Assembly: GCA_963734815.1 (NCBI GenBank)
Contig: CAVTIH010000002.1
Span: forward strand, 868,001 to 932,000
Direction: 5' to 3'
DNA length: 64,000 bases
Origin: Palsa-744 sp963734815
GTDB taxonomy: Bacteria; Actinomycetota; Thermoleophilia; Solirubrobacterales; Solirubrobacteraceae
Part shown: in pieces, positions 1-7,609 of the stretch
How positions within the stretch are numbered: position 1 is the stretch's first letter
Layout of the letters: the number at the start of each line of letters is the position of its first letter
Translations under genes and position numbers: made by a program
Notes under the pieces: model-generated
Database searches by the model: none
Told to the model about the DNA's origin: nothing
Seen by the model: the letters and a program-made list of their open reading frames with translations, nothing else

Positions 1-150
1 CGCACAGGGGGAGGTGCACGCGCTCGTGGCCGTCGTGTCGGGGATCGACGGGCTCGCGACGAACCTCTGCGCCTGCGCGGCGGGGGTTGCCAGCAAGCCG
101 ATCGCGACCGCCAGCGCACCAGCCGTCCTGGCGATCCATGGATGCAGCAT
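1..150 (-). CDS. N-terminus of a secreted protein, cut by the window edge
   Basis: An open frame starts at ATG 150 and runs off the left edge after 50 codons. The first 26 or so residues form a signal peptide: MLHPWIARTAGALAVAIGLL followed by a small-residue cleavage region ending AAQAQ. The following FVASPSIPDT...CTSPC resembles the start of exported right-handed beta-helix proteins, which often open with YV-x-P-x-G and a CTxxxPC motif; that family call is tentative. A purine-rich GGCAGGGGG lies 4 to 12 bases upstream of the ATG and would serve as ribosome binding site. Only the N-terminus is visible, so the function is unknown. Confidence 0.6.
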   Translation of the reverse strand, partial: MLHPWIARTAGALAVAIGLLATPAAQAQRFVASPSIPDTTATSACTSPCA

Positions 151-274
151 CGCGCCCCCTGCCTGTCGTCGTTTTTCGCGGCGACCCGCCATCTCCTGGC
201 CCGCGCTCGCGGCGATGATACAAGTGGCGGAAGACGCCTCAGGGCGGAATTCGGCAGCTGTAGACTCTTGACCG

Positions 275-505
275 ATGCGCATCCTCGAGCGATTCGAGCG
301 CCCCGTACGCTGCCGCGAAGGCCACGTCTACACGACGATCTGGATTCCCGGGGGCTCGCTGAAGGCGGTGAGGATGGGGAGGTGGCGCTGGCAGCGCTGC
401 CCGGTCGGTCGCCACTGGACGTGGGTGCGGCGCATCGACCGGAGCTCGGCGGATTTCGTCGAACTCGGGGCCGCCCGCGCGAAACATGACATCCGCATCC
501 CATGA
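275..505 (+). CDS. Small Cys/His protein, uncharacterised
   Basis: A 76-residue protein with a CREGH motif near residue 13 and a CPVGRHW motif near residue 42. The two C-x(3-4)-H pairs could bind one zinc as a miniature ribbon; this is inferred from spacing. The middle (YTTIWIPGGSLKAVRMG) is the sort of conserved actinobacterial small-protein core I have seen annotated only as hypothetical. It lies antisense to the region where the mazF-like reading frame at 562-630 loses similarity. No function can be assigned. Confidence 0.6.
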   Translation: MRILERFERPVRCREGHVYTTIWIPGGSLKAVRMGRWRWQRCPVGRHWTWVRRIDRSSADFVELGAARAKHDIRIP

Positions 506-561
506 GTGCCACTCGATTCCGCCTGCGCAGCCCTCGAGTGGCCGGCGATGCAAGTTTCCCG

Positions 562-630
562 CCGCGGCTTGCTCGCCTCCGCGCCACGCACGGGATCGAG
601 ATCGACCATCCGCACCTCTCCCCGCCGCAT
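562..630 (-). pseudogene. 5' stub of a MazF/PemK-type toxin gene
   Basis: The frame starting at ATG 630 encodes MRRGEVRMVDLDPVRGAEA followed by SKPR, the hallmark first beta-strand and loop of MazF/PemK endoribonucleases (GEVWLVDLDPxxGsEqxKxRP). After about 23 residues the translation stops resembling MazF and continues as unrelated Arg-rich sequence, so most of the toxin is missing. The ATG overlaps the stop of the antitoxin gene (TGATG), the usual translational coupling of a mazEF pair. The remnant is probably inactive. An intact copy would need about 110 residues of MazF fold. Confidence 0.6.
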
Positions 631-845
631 CACACACCATCGCCGACAACAGCGTTCCAGCTCTCCGCTTCGCCGTCCGCGTCCCACTCCGCCCAGGCGT
701 CGCCATACGCCTCGTGAAGCTCGCCGAGCCGAAGCGCCCGGATCGCCTGATGCACGACGGCAGACCGTGATGGGTACGCATGAGTGCTGGCATACTCATC
801 CAGGAACGCCACATCTTCTCCGGGCAGGCTCACACTGACCTTCAC
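630..845 (-). CDS. Ribbon-helix-helix antitoxin (MazE/ParD-like)
   Basis: A 71-residue protein starting MKVSVSLPGEDVAFLDEYA, the beta-strand plus first helix of a ribbon-helix-helix DNA-binding antitoxin, followed by PSRSAVVHQAIRALR as the second helix. The acidic, Trp-containing C-terminus (AWAEWDADGEAESW) would be the toxin-binding tail. Its stop overlaps the start of a truncated MazF-type toxin by one base. With its toxin gone it is an orphan antitoxin that may still bind its operator or neutralise related toxins elsewhere; that role is inference. Confidence 0.75.
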   Translation of the reverse strand: MKVSVSLPGEDVAFLDEYASTHAYPSRSAVVHQAIRALRLGELHEAYGDAWAEWDADGEAESWNAVVGDGV

Positions 846-961
846 CCCATGATCCTACCATTCTTCCGACCGCATGGGGTGAGCGCCAGACGCACTGTGA
901 AGTTCTCGTAGGCGGATAGCCGGGGAAAGCTGTATCTGGCGAAGACCGGGTTTGGAGAGAA

Positions 962-1075
962 CTGATCGTTCTCGATACATCGGTCGTGCTCGCCTTCATG
1001 GACCGGGATGACGCCAATCACCAGCGGCATCGGCGCCACTTTGCCCACGTGCGGGCCCGGACAGCGTGTGGTTGC
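962..1075 (+). pseudogene. PIN-domain (VapC) toxin remnant
   Basis: Read from 962, the sequence gives LIVLDTSVVLAFMDRDDANH followed by QRHRR, a textbook VapC N-terminus with the first catalytic Asp in LDTS and the MDRDDxxH segment. Similarity fades within about 35 residues and the other acidic residues of the PIN active site are absent. No antitoxin can be recognised upstream, and no ATG, GTG or TTG lies at the expected position in this frame. It is best read as a decayed VapC stub lying antisense-side of the collagen-like gene. Confidence 0.55.
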
Positions 1076-1122
1076 CTTCCGGACCCGCGCGTATGGGTGA
1101 TCAACACGAACGCGATCTGCAG

Positions 1123-1944
1123 TCAGTCACCGGCAACTGCCCAGGTGCCTTTGTCCACCGTTTCTGTTTCTCCCGTTTCCTCGAACGCAGGTGAGAATTC
1201 AGTCGTCCACGTAGCCAGTGTGCCAGTGGGTCCCATTTCGCCGGCATCACCAAATCCGGTGCCCGCGGCAAAAGATGCCTTGACGGACACCAGGTCCGCC
1301 AATTCCGACTGAGCTAGAACGTCGTAAACGCAGAGATAGCCTTCCGTTGCGGTCGGATTTTCTGCGTTACCCGGGCAGTGTGCGGTGGATGACTCTCCGC
1401 CAACGAATTCTACTCGCGGCTTGGTCTTCAACGGGATCTCGAATGAGATTGCTTCACGACGGACTTCGCCCTCCTTGCCACCGAAGTCGCTCCATACTCC
1501 CTTCTCTTCCGCTCCTTTGGGGAGCGTCCCGCCCGCGGTCCACGGTGAGCCTTCATGGCCGTTGCATGCGAGTGCTTTGGTGGCCCCGGCCGCGAATTCA
1601 GTGCCACCCTGGTGTCCGCACTTTTCGCTGCTGGTTTCGATTTTGGTGCTCGTAACGCTTGCCCCCGCTTTTCCTTCGGAGCCCGTTTTGCCTTCGGGTC
1701 CGGTTTCGCCTTTCTCCCCGGCGGATCCCTGTGGGCCCGCAGGGCCGGCGGGGCCCGTCGCGCCGGTGCCGCCCGCGGCTCCCGCCTTACCTTTCAGCTG
1801 TGCAACCACGCTGGGCTTGATCTGCTTGGTGGACGTGATCACGTATCTGCTAGCGGCGTAGGCGCCGCCGGTCATCGCGAACACGAGCGCCAGCGTCGCG
1901 GTGACGTTGGCGTAGGTGCAGCGTCTGCGTATCGTTGACAGCAT
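1123..1944 (-). CDS. Secreted collagen-like repeat protein
   Basis: A 273-residue exported protein. An N-terminal hydrophobic segment (TATLALVFAMTGGAYA, residues 15-30) is a signal peptide. After YVITSTKQIKPSVVAQLKG comes a collagen-like Gly-X-Y run (about residues 52-93: GPAGPAGPQG, GEKGETGPEGKTG). The remaining 175 residues form an acidic Cys-containing domain with no family I recognise. It is the last gene of the module 1 operon, 41 bases after the NHL/Fn3 gene, with a GAGAGGAAG ribosome binding site. Collagen-like stalks in actinobacteria usually hold a C-terminal domain away from the cell surface; the ligand is unknown. Confidence 0.85.
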   Translation of the reverse strand: MLSTIRRRCTYANVTATLALVFAMTGGAYAASRYVITSTKQIKPSVVAQLKGKAGAAGGTGATGPAGPAGPQGSAGEKGETGPEGKTGSEGKAGASVTSTKIETSSEKCGHQGGTEFAAGATKALACNGHEGSPWTAGGTLPKGAEEKGVWSDFGGKEGEVRREAISFEIPLKTKPRVEFVGGESSTAHCPGNAENPTATEGYLCVYDVLAQSELADLVSVKASFAAGTGFGDAGEMGPTGTLATWTTEFSPAFEETGETETVDKGTWAVAGD

Positions 1945-1985
1945 CGGGTCTTCCTCTCATTTTTGCCCTTCAATGGGCCGTTTGC

Positions 1986-4514
1986 TTATTTGCGATGCCC
2001 TTGCTCGGGCTGCTGCCGCCTGCTTGGCTTTCTTCTTCTCTTTTTGTTGATCTTCTTCTTCGTTTTCCCAGGCGCGGCCTTCGGCTTTGACGCGAGGGCC
2101 GGCGCGGGGAATGCGATGTCGGGGATCGGGAGTTGCGCCAGCGGAGCGGTGACGTTCAGTACCGCCGGGAGTCCCTGTGTGGTGAATGTCATCGCTGCGC
2201 CTGTCGCCGCCTGCCCTCTGGCGCTGCCGTCGCCGCTATGCGCACTGATGCGGTAGGCGTAGGTCGTGCCAGGTTGCAGACCAGACAATTCGATCGTCTC
2301 GGCCACTGGGAGAGCGCCGGCTCCCGCAGGTGCCGAGGACACGATCCCGAACTGTGTTTCCGCTCCGGCGTCGCGTCCCACTTCAAAGGTGTAGGACGCA
2401 GCCTGCCCATCGGGGTTGACCGTCCCCCCCACCACCGCGGTGGTGGTGCTCACCGCCGTGGCGGCACCCGTCTGTGCGCTGACGGCAGGACCGGGGGCTG
2501 TCGTGAACGTGCCCGTCGCGCTGACGGCTTCGCCGCCTTCCGGCTTACCGTTCACTTCGTGCTGGTTGTTCGCGACCAGCCGGTAATGGTAGAGCGTCTC
2601 TGGTAGCAAACCCCCCGTTTCGACGGTGGTCGCAATGGCACCGTAGGCAGGCGACTGCACCGGCGGTGTCTCCAAGACCCCGGGGCAGCTTTCCAGGTTT
2701 TCGCATGCCCCGTACTGGAAACGGTACGTCGTGTTGGTGTTCTCCGGGTTCAGTTCGCCGAACATCACCGCCGAGAACGGCCCCGCGTGCAACACGCTCG
2801 GTTCGCCCACGATGCTCGGGGCGGCAGACGGCGTGACGAACGATTCTCCTTCGCTCGTGAGCAGTTCCGGCGCTTTGGCGTTCTGATCTTCCCCGGCGAG
2901 ACGGTAATAGTACGTTTCGTCAGGCAACAGGCCCGTCAACGGGCTGCTCACACCTACCGCCACTTTGCCGGTGGCGACAGGCATATGGGGAGTCGCCGTC
3001 CCGTAAGTAAGCGTCTTGCCCCACTGGAACCACGCTTCCGTCGCGGAAACTTCCTCCGAATTGACTTCACCGCCCAGATCGCATTCGTAAGTAGCGTCCG
3101 TCTGATTGTCTGACCCCGGGGCGCACTTTGGTCCCGTCGCCAGCAACGAGGCAACCGCGACCGGCTTGTAGGAGACGATTTCGTTTCCGCCTATTGCGTA
3201 CATATCGTCTTCGTCATCAAAGCTGATGCTCGCTACCTCAATACCTGCTTCATCCTCCTCTTCCATCGTGATTTCAAAGACGCCTTCCGTCAGCGCATGC
3301 AGGCCGCCGTGCCCGTTCACTTCATATAATGTTCCCCGGAGGACGTAGATAGGCTCGTCTACTCCATTGACCCCCAAAAATTCTCTTTCGGACAGCTCAA
3401 TTCTACCCATAGGATCAACCGCGATTGCTTCGACTCCGACAGAGGCTCTGCCACCCGCATCTTTTGATGCCAATTCAAATAGCTGCAGAAGCGCGCCATT
3501 CGGGCTGAACTCATAAATGAGACCTGAATGTGATCCTGTCTGATATGAAGCATACAGATCCCCTGCCTGATTGACGGCGGCCGCCAGTATCCCGCTGGTT
3601 TCTTCCGATGAGATCGATCTAAGGGATATTTCGCCCACCGGCGTGCCATCGGTCTTAAAGATCTCCACACGATGCTTGTCGCCGACGTATAGAAGATTTT
3701 CGGAACCACCGACCGTAAGCAATTGCCCAGCTGATTGTTCGAAAACGAACGCACCGATTTCCGTGCCGTTTACTTCACCGCGTTCTGCACCCTTGCATTT
3801 ATTTTTGGATTCTGCGGTGCAAATGTTTTCTTTGGTTGATTCGTTGACATCCTTACCGATCATCAGTACGAATTCCCCGGTCGCCGTAAACTCTTGTACT
3901 CGCGAGTTCGCGAAATCCTCCACGTACACATTTCCGGTCTGCGGATCGACAGCCAAACTTTTCGGGTCGGAGAACTGCCCGGAAGCGCCTCCTTCGACGC
4001 CTGCCTGACAGACATCTTTGGATTCTGCGATGCAAACGTTTCGTTCTGCTTGAGGCGCGCCTGCCCGTTCCTTTGTCCCGTTAACATCCCAACCGAACAT
4101 CCGCACAAATGCACCCGTCGGGGAGAATACCTGCACACGGTCGTTGAAGCCGTCGGTAACGTACACGTCGCCATGCTCGGGACTCACCGATGCTGGGGCG
4201 TTATCGACCGCCACACCTCTAGCGGACGGGTATTCTCGTGTGAGGCCGCCTGATTCGTGGCTCACTACTCCGAATCCGCCGGCTTCGCTGCTGACGGTCG
4301 CTTGCTGGCATTCGTCTTTGGATGCGACGGTGCAGATGTTGCGTTCGGCCTGGGGCGCGTTTTCTTGTTCCTTGGTCTTGTTGACGTCCCAGCCGAAGCG
4401 GCTGTTGGGGATCTCCTTGATGGGCGCTTGGGCTGCCAGTGCCACACCCGGTGAGACGATCAGTGTCGTAGCCGCGAGGGCCAGTGTGAGCTTTATGTGG
4501 GTAGGCATCCTCAT
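1986..4514 (-). CDS. Secreted NHL-repeat / fibronectin-III-like protein
   Basis: An 842-residue exported protein with a signal peptide (residues 8-28, LTLALAATTLIVSPGVALAA). Residues about 35-430 hold NHL-type blades such as SLAVDPQTGNVYVEDFANSR and VYVTDGFNDRVQVF, interspersed with a recurring Cys pair of the form C(T/I)xxSKxxC. Residues about 470-780 hold three Fn3-like modules recognised by YYYRLAGEDQN, YHYRLVANNQ and YAYRISAHSG. The tail ends in a strongly basic stretch (KTKKKINKKRRRKPSRR). Its ATG overlaps the stop of the upstream gene (ATGA), so translation is coupled. The role is probably cell-surface or matrix binding; substrate unknown. Confidence 0.85.
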   Translation of the reverse strand: MRMPTHIKLTLALAATTLIVSPGVALAAQAPIKEIPNSRFGWDVNKTKEQENAPQAERNICTVASKDECQQATVSSEAGGFGVVSHESGGLTREYPSARGVAVDNAPASVSPEHGDVYVTDGFNDRVQVFSPTGAFVRMFGWDVNGTKERAGAPQAERNVCIAESKDVCQAGVEGGASGQFSDPKSLAVDPQTGNVYVEDFANSRVQEFTATGEFVLMIGKDVNESTKENICTAESKNKCKGAERGEVNGTEIGAFVFEQSAGQLLTVGGSENLLYVGDKHRVEIFKTDGTPVGEISLRSISSEETSGILAAAVNQAGDLYASYQTGSHSGLIYEFSPNGALLQLFELASKDAGGRASVGVEAIAVDPMGRIELSEREFLGVNGVDEPIYVLRGTLYEVNGHGGLHALTEGVFEITMEEEDEAGIEVASISFDDEDDMYAIGGNEIVSYKPVAVASLLATGPKCAPGSDNQTDATYECDLGGEVNSEEVSATEAWFQWGKTLTYGTATPHMPVATGKVAVGVSSPLTGLLPDETYYYRLAGEDQNAKAPELLTSEGESFVTPSAAPSIVGEPSVLHAGPFSAVMFGELNPENTNTTYRFQYGACENLESCPGVLETPPVQSPAYGAIATTVETGGLLPETLYHYRLVANNQHEVNGKPEGGEAVSATGTFTTAPGPAVSAQTGAATAVSTTTAVVGGTVNPDGQAASYTFEVGRDAGAETQFGIVSSAPAGAGALPVAETIELSGLQPGTTYAYRISAHSGDGSARGQAATGAAMTFTTQGLPAVLNVTAPLAQLPIPDIAFPAPALASKPKAAPGKTKKKINKKRRRKPSRRQQPEQGHRK

Positions 4515-7500
4515 GATTTAGCACCCCGGCTGTTGCCGGTTCTCTTGACTTTGTTCTTCTTCTTCAATGTTGGTTTTGGCTTGGGCTTGGCCTTGCTCGC
4601 GGTGCACCCGGTGACTGCGATCTTCGTGCTCTGTTTGATCACCACGCCGTTCTGAGCGACGAATTCGGTTGGCATGACGAGCTTGCTCTGCTTCTTGCAC
4701 AGATTTCCCAGCGCTGTAAGAGCCGAATATTTACCTTGTGGTAGGTACAGCTCAAAGGTATTTACTGGAACATCTGGCACTGTCTTGAAAGTACTACTTG
4801 TGATTCCAGCTTTGCTTATGAAGGTACTTCCAGTCAGATCCACCCTTACACCGTCTCCTTGCAACACGATTATCAGCGATGGAAAGGCTTCGCCTCCGTG
4901 AGAGACGAAGTACACCGGTCCGGAGAGCTCTACCGGTAGCAGTGGCGTTGTGGCGCGCGCGATGCCCACGATCGAGGCCGGCGGACAGGCCGCTGCATCG
5001 GTTTCAAAGGTGTGCGCTATACAGGCCTGCTGTAGTGTGGGCAGCCTCGAAGGCAACGCGTTGGGCAGGTCCACTTTCACGCTCGCGACGTTGGCGTCGT
5101 TGCCCATCGCGACCTTCGGATAGGACAGCTTCACATCGAGACTCGCCCCATTCGCGCGACTCGTATGCGCACTTGTCGAGACCGTGAACGTCGGTTTGAA
5201 CGCGAGGCTCTTGCAGCCCCCGACCGCGAACTGGCTGTGGACTTCGCTCTCGGCGTTTTCAGAGCCCGAGAGCACCGCGGAGGCCTGCTGGACACCGGGC
5301 TGCCCTGGGGCGCCGCAATTCGTCGGGTTGAACATGAACCCGGGCCGGTCGATGTTGACCGCGATCCGCTGTAGGCGCAACGGCACGCCGTCGAGGATCT
5401 GCGGCAGCGCGTACGGCCCCGTTTCATCGGTCGTGACCGTCAGCGTCGAGTCGGTCGGGTTCACGTCGATCCGCGCCCTGACGACCACCAGCCCAAGGTT
5501 GAAGGGGCCCGCGACCGCTGGCGTGACGACGCTCAAACCAAACGGCGCACCATCGTGCGGACCGGTGAGGTATACGCTGCCTTCGATTTCGAAAGGGTGC
5601 GATCCGGCGCCGGAGGCTACGCGTGTGGTGCCGATCTTGGAGGCTTCGGGACAGTGCCCTTCGTCTGCCTGTGGCTCTTCGCAGAGTTGGACGCTTGAGA
5701 GCATCCCCAACAGGCCTGGTGGGGTGTGTACCTGGATGCCCTTCACGAACTGTTCGCGATCCTGGCGTGAGATATTCAGCGTAAACGCGCTGAACTGGCC
5801 CGCCTGCGGCGTGACCGTTCCCGCGATGAAACCCGGGTTCAGCGGCGCCGGATCAGAACAACCCTTGACTTCGAAGAACGACGAGGACAGCGCGTCGGGC
5901 GTACCCGCCACGAGCGACCCGTTGACTTCTCCCGGCGCACTCCAAGGCGTGAAGTCGGCCGTGGTGCTCGCGGTGCCGCAGACCGCTGGGTTGTCGATCG
6001 GCGCGCGGGGACCGCCGTTCAAATGGATCCTGACTTCGCTGTAGGGGGCCTGCACGAGTTCTGAGACCTTCGTCGTCAGCTGTCCGGTAGCGGGGTTGGC
6101 CTCGGTCTCGAACGGCACCTTGAACTCGATCCCGGTGTTCGCGTCTTCACCGGTACCGCCTAGTTCCAGGTACAGCTTGTACAGGTTCCCATCGAGCGCG
6201 TCCTTTTCCGTGCATGGCGCCTGTCCTTCGCCGCCGCAACCCGGTCTCGCGAGATACACGTGCCCCTTCACCGGGACCTGCAGGAACGGCGTGATCGCTT
6301 CCGCCGTGCCGACAATGGACGCGTCGGGGCAGTGGCCGGGTGCGAGCTGCAATTCCCCGTTCAAACCGAGGACTTCGGATTCGGGACCTTCGATGTTGAT
6401 CCCTTCGGGGCCGGTCGCTTTGCACGCCTTGACGCCGTCCACAACACCAGGGCTGACGGACATGCCCTCCGGCAGCGTCAAGGTAATATCGCGCACCTGG
6501 GGCGTCGCGTCGGACTGCGGACGTTCATTCAGCGGTACTTTTATGTTCACACCCAAACCGACCGGTTCGTCGGCGAGCATGGTGTCGGGCGTCGTTTCGA
6601 CCGTCGGCGCGAACCCCAGCAGGTTACAGCCGGAGATCCCCTGCGACGCACCGCCGAGCAGCGTCGGCAACGCCTGTTCGGCATCCGCTTCGGCGTAACC
6701 GGCATAACGCTGGTTATCTTCAGCTTTGCCCGGTTGCTCCCACGAGTCCGCGCGCACCGAGCCCGGCAATGGCCCCGCCGAACAATCGGTCGGCATCGTC
6801 AAGAACGGCACCGGCGCCACACCCGCCGGCTGCCCACCATCGGGCTGACACCGCAAAGGCAATCCCGGCGCTTCATCGCGCGCAGTCGTCGCGCAGTAGA
6901 GGCCACGCATCGCATTATGGCTCGGGTCGGCCGGAACACCCCAGAACGTCGTTTCTGCGCTGAGGAGTTCGATCTGGGGAATATCGTTCGTCGTGACGGT
7001 GAAGGCGTAACCCTCCGGCGTGCGCACCAGATGCGCGATCAGGATCTGATTGATGTGGATTTCGTTTTCGAGCGCGAACTCGGCCGACTGGCCGGCTTCG
7101 GGTACGACGTTGATGATCGGCCCGAGAAATTCCTTACCGCCAAACCAATGCAGCCGGTACACGCCGACCTGCGTCGAGGAGGGACACCTGTGGTCTCCTT
7201 CCTGGATGAGCTCCAGTGGGCAGCGCGGCGTCGCCAGCGGATCACCCAACAGGCCCGGCGGCAGGTCCACCACGAGATCCTTCGGGTCACGCGTCGGCAC
7301 GATCAGTTTTTCCGTCGTGCTGCCGTTCTGATGTTCGATTTCTTCGCTCGCGAATTCCACCTTCGTGGTCAACGCCCACGGGTGGCCGCCGGCCTGCGTA
7401 AACACTTCCGGTTCGTTAGCGAACTCGTAGAAGGGGCCACCCACCGGGATTTCCCTGGTCGGCCCCGTGGTCTCCATCGAGAATTTCGCGATCCCGAACG

Positions 7501-7609
7501 GGCTACCTTCAACTGCCGCGCTCGCCGACGCCGACGCCGCCAACAGGACGATAACTACCACGGCACCGACCACCGCCGCCAAACGCGACGAGCTAAAAGA
7601 TCTCATCAC
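4511..7609 (-). CDS. Giant secreted Cys-motif surface protein
   Basis: A 1032-residue exported protein with a signal peptide at residues 8-32. The body carries four similar segments, each with a CPxxSxxG core (CPSSTQVG, CPDASIVG, CPEASKIG, CPPASIVG) followed by a PL...GxVYL strand. This suggests repeated beta-rich domains with disulphides. The C-terminus ends VVIKQSTKIAVTGC, then a Lys-rich tail (KPKPKPTLKKKNKVKR). The same C-terminal domain recurs in the 1466-residue protein at 22328-26728 and in the relic at 41326-41680. Both ends overlap neighbours by ATGA. I do not recognise a named family; it appears to be a lineage-specific surface protein. Confidence 0.85.
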   Translation of the reverse strand: MMRSFSSSRLAAVVGAVVVIVLLAASASASAAVEGSPFGIAKFSMETTGPTREIPVGGPFYEFANEPEVFTQAGGHPWALTTKVEFASEEIEHQNGSTTEKLIVPTRDPKDLVVDLPPGLLGDPLATPRCPLELIQEGDHRCPSSTQVGVYRLHWFGGKEFLGPIINVVPEAGQSAEFALENEIHINQILIAHLVRTPEGYAFTVTTNDIPQIELLSAETTFWGVPADPSHNAMRGLYCATTARDEAPGLPLRCQPDGGQPAGVAPVPFLTMPTDCSAGPLPGSVRADSWEQPGKAEDNQRYAGYAEADAEQALPTLLGGASQGISGCNLLGFAPTVETTPDTMLADEPVGLGVNIKVPLNERPQSDATPQVRDITLTLPEGMSVSPGVVDGVKACKATGPEGINIEGPESEVLGLNGELQLAPGHCPDASIVGTAEAITPFLQVPVKGHVYLARPGCGGEGQAPCTEKDALDGNLYKLYLELGGTGEDANTGIEFKVPFETEANPATGQLTTKVSELVQAPYSEVRIHLNGGPRAPIDNPAVCGTASTTADFTPWSAPGEVNGSLVAGTPDALSSSFFEVKGCSDPAPLNPGFIAGTVTPQAGQFSAFTLNISRQDREQFVKGIQVHTPPGLLGMLSSVQLCEEPQADEGHCPEASKIGTTRVASGAGSHPFEIEGSVYLTGPHDGAPFGLSVVTPAVAGPFNLGLVVVRARIDVNPTDSTLTVTTDETGPYALPQILDGVPLRLQRIAVNIDRPGFMFNPTNCGAPGQPGVQQASAVLSGSENAESEVHSQFAVGGCKSLAFKPTFTVSTSAHTSRANGASLDVKLSYPKVAMGNDANVASVKVDLPNALPSRLPTLQQACIAHTFETDAAACPPASIVGIARATTPLLPVELSGPVYFVSHGGEAFPSLIIVLQGDGVRVDLTGSTFISKAGITSSTFKTVPDVPVNTFELYLPQGKYSALTALGNLCKKQSKLVMPTEFVAQNGVVIKQSTKIAVTGCTASKAKPKPKPTLKKKNKVKRTGNSRGAKS

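Noticed and set aside
842..1048. Short minus-strand frame opposite the VapC stub
   Set aside because: No family resemblance; better explained by the PIN remnant on the plus strand.
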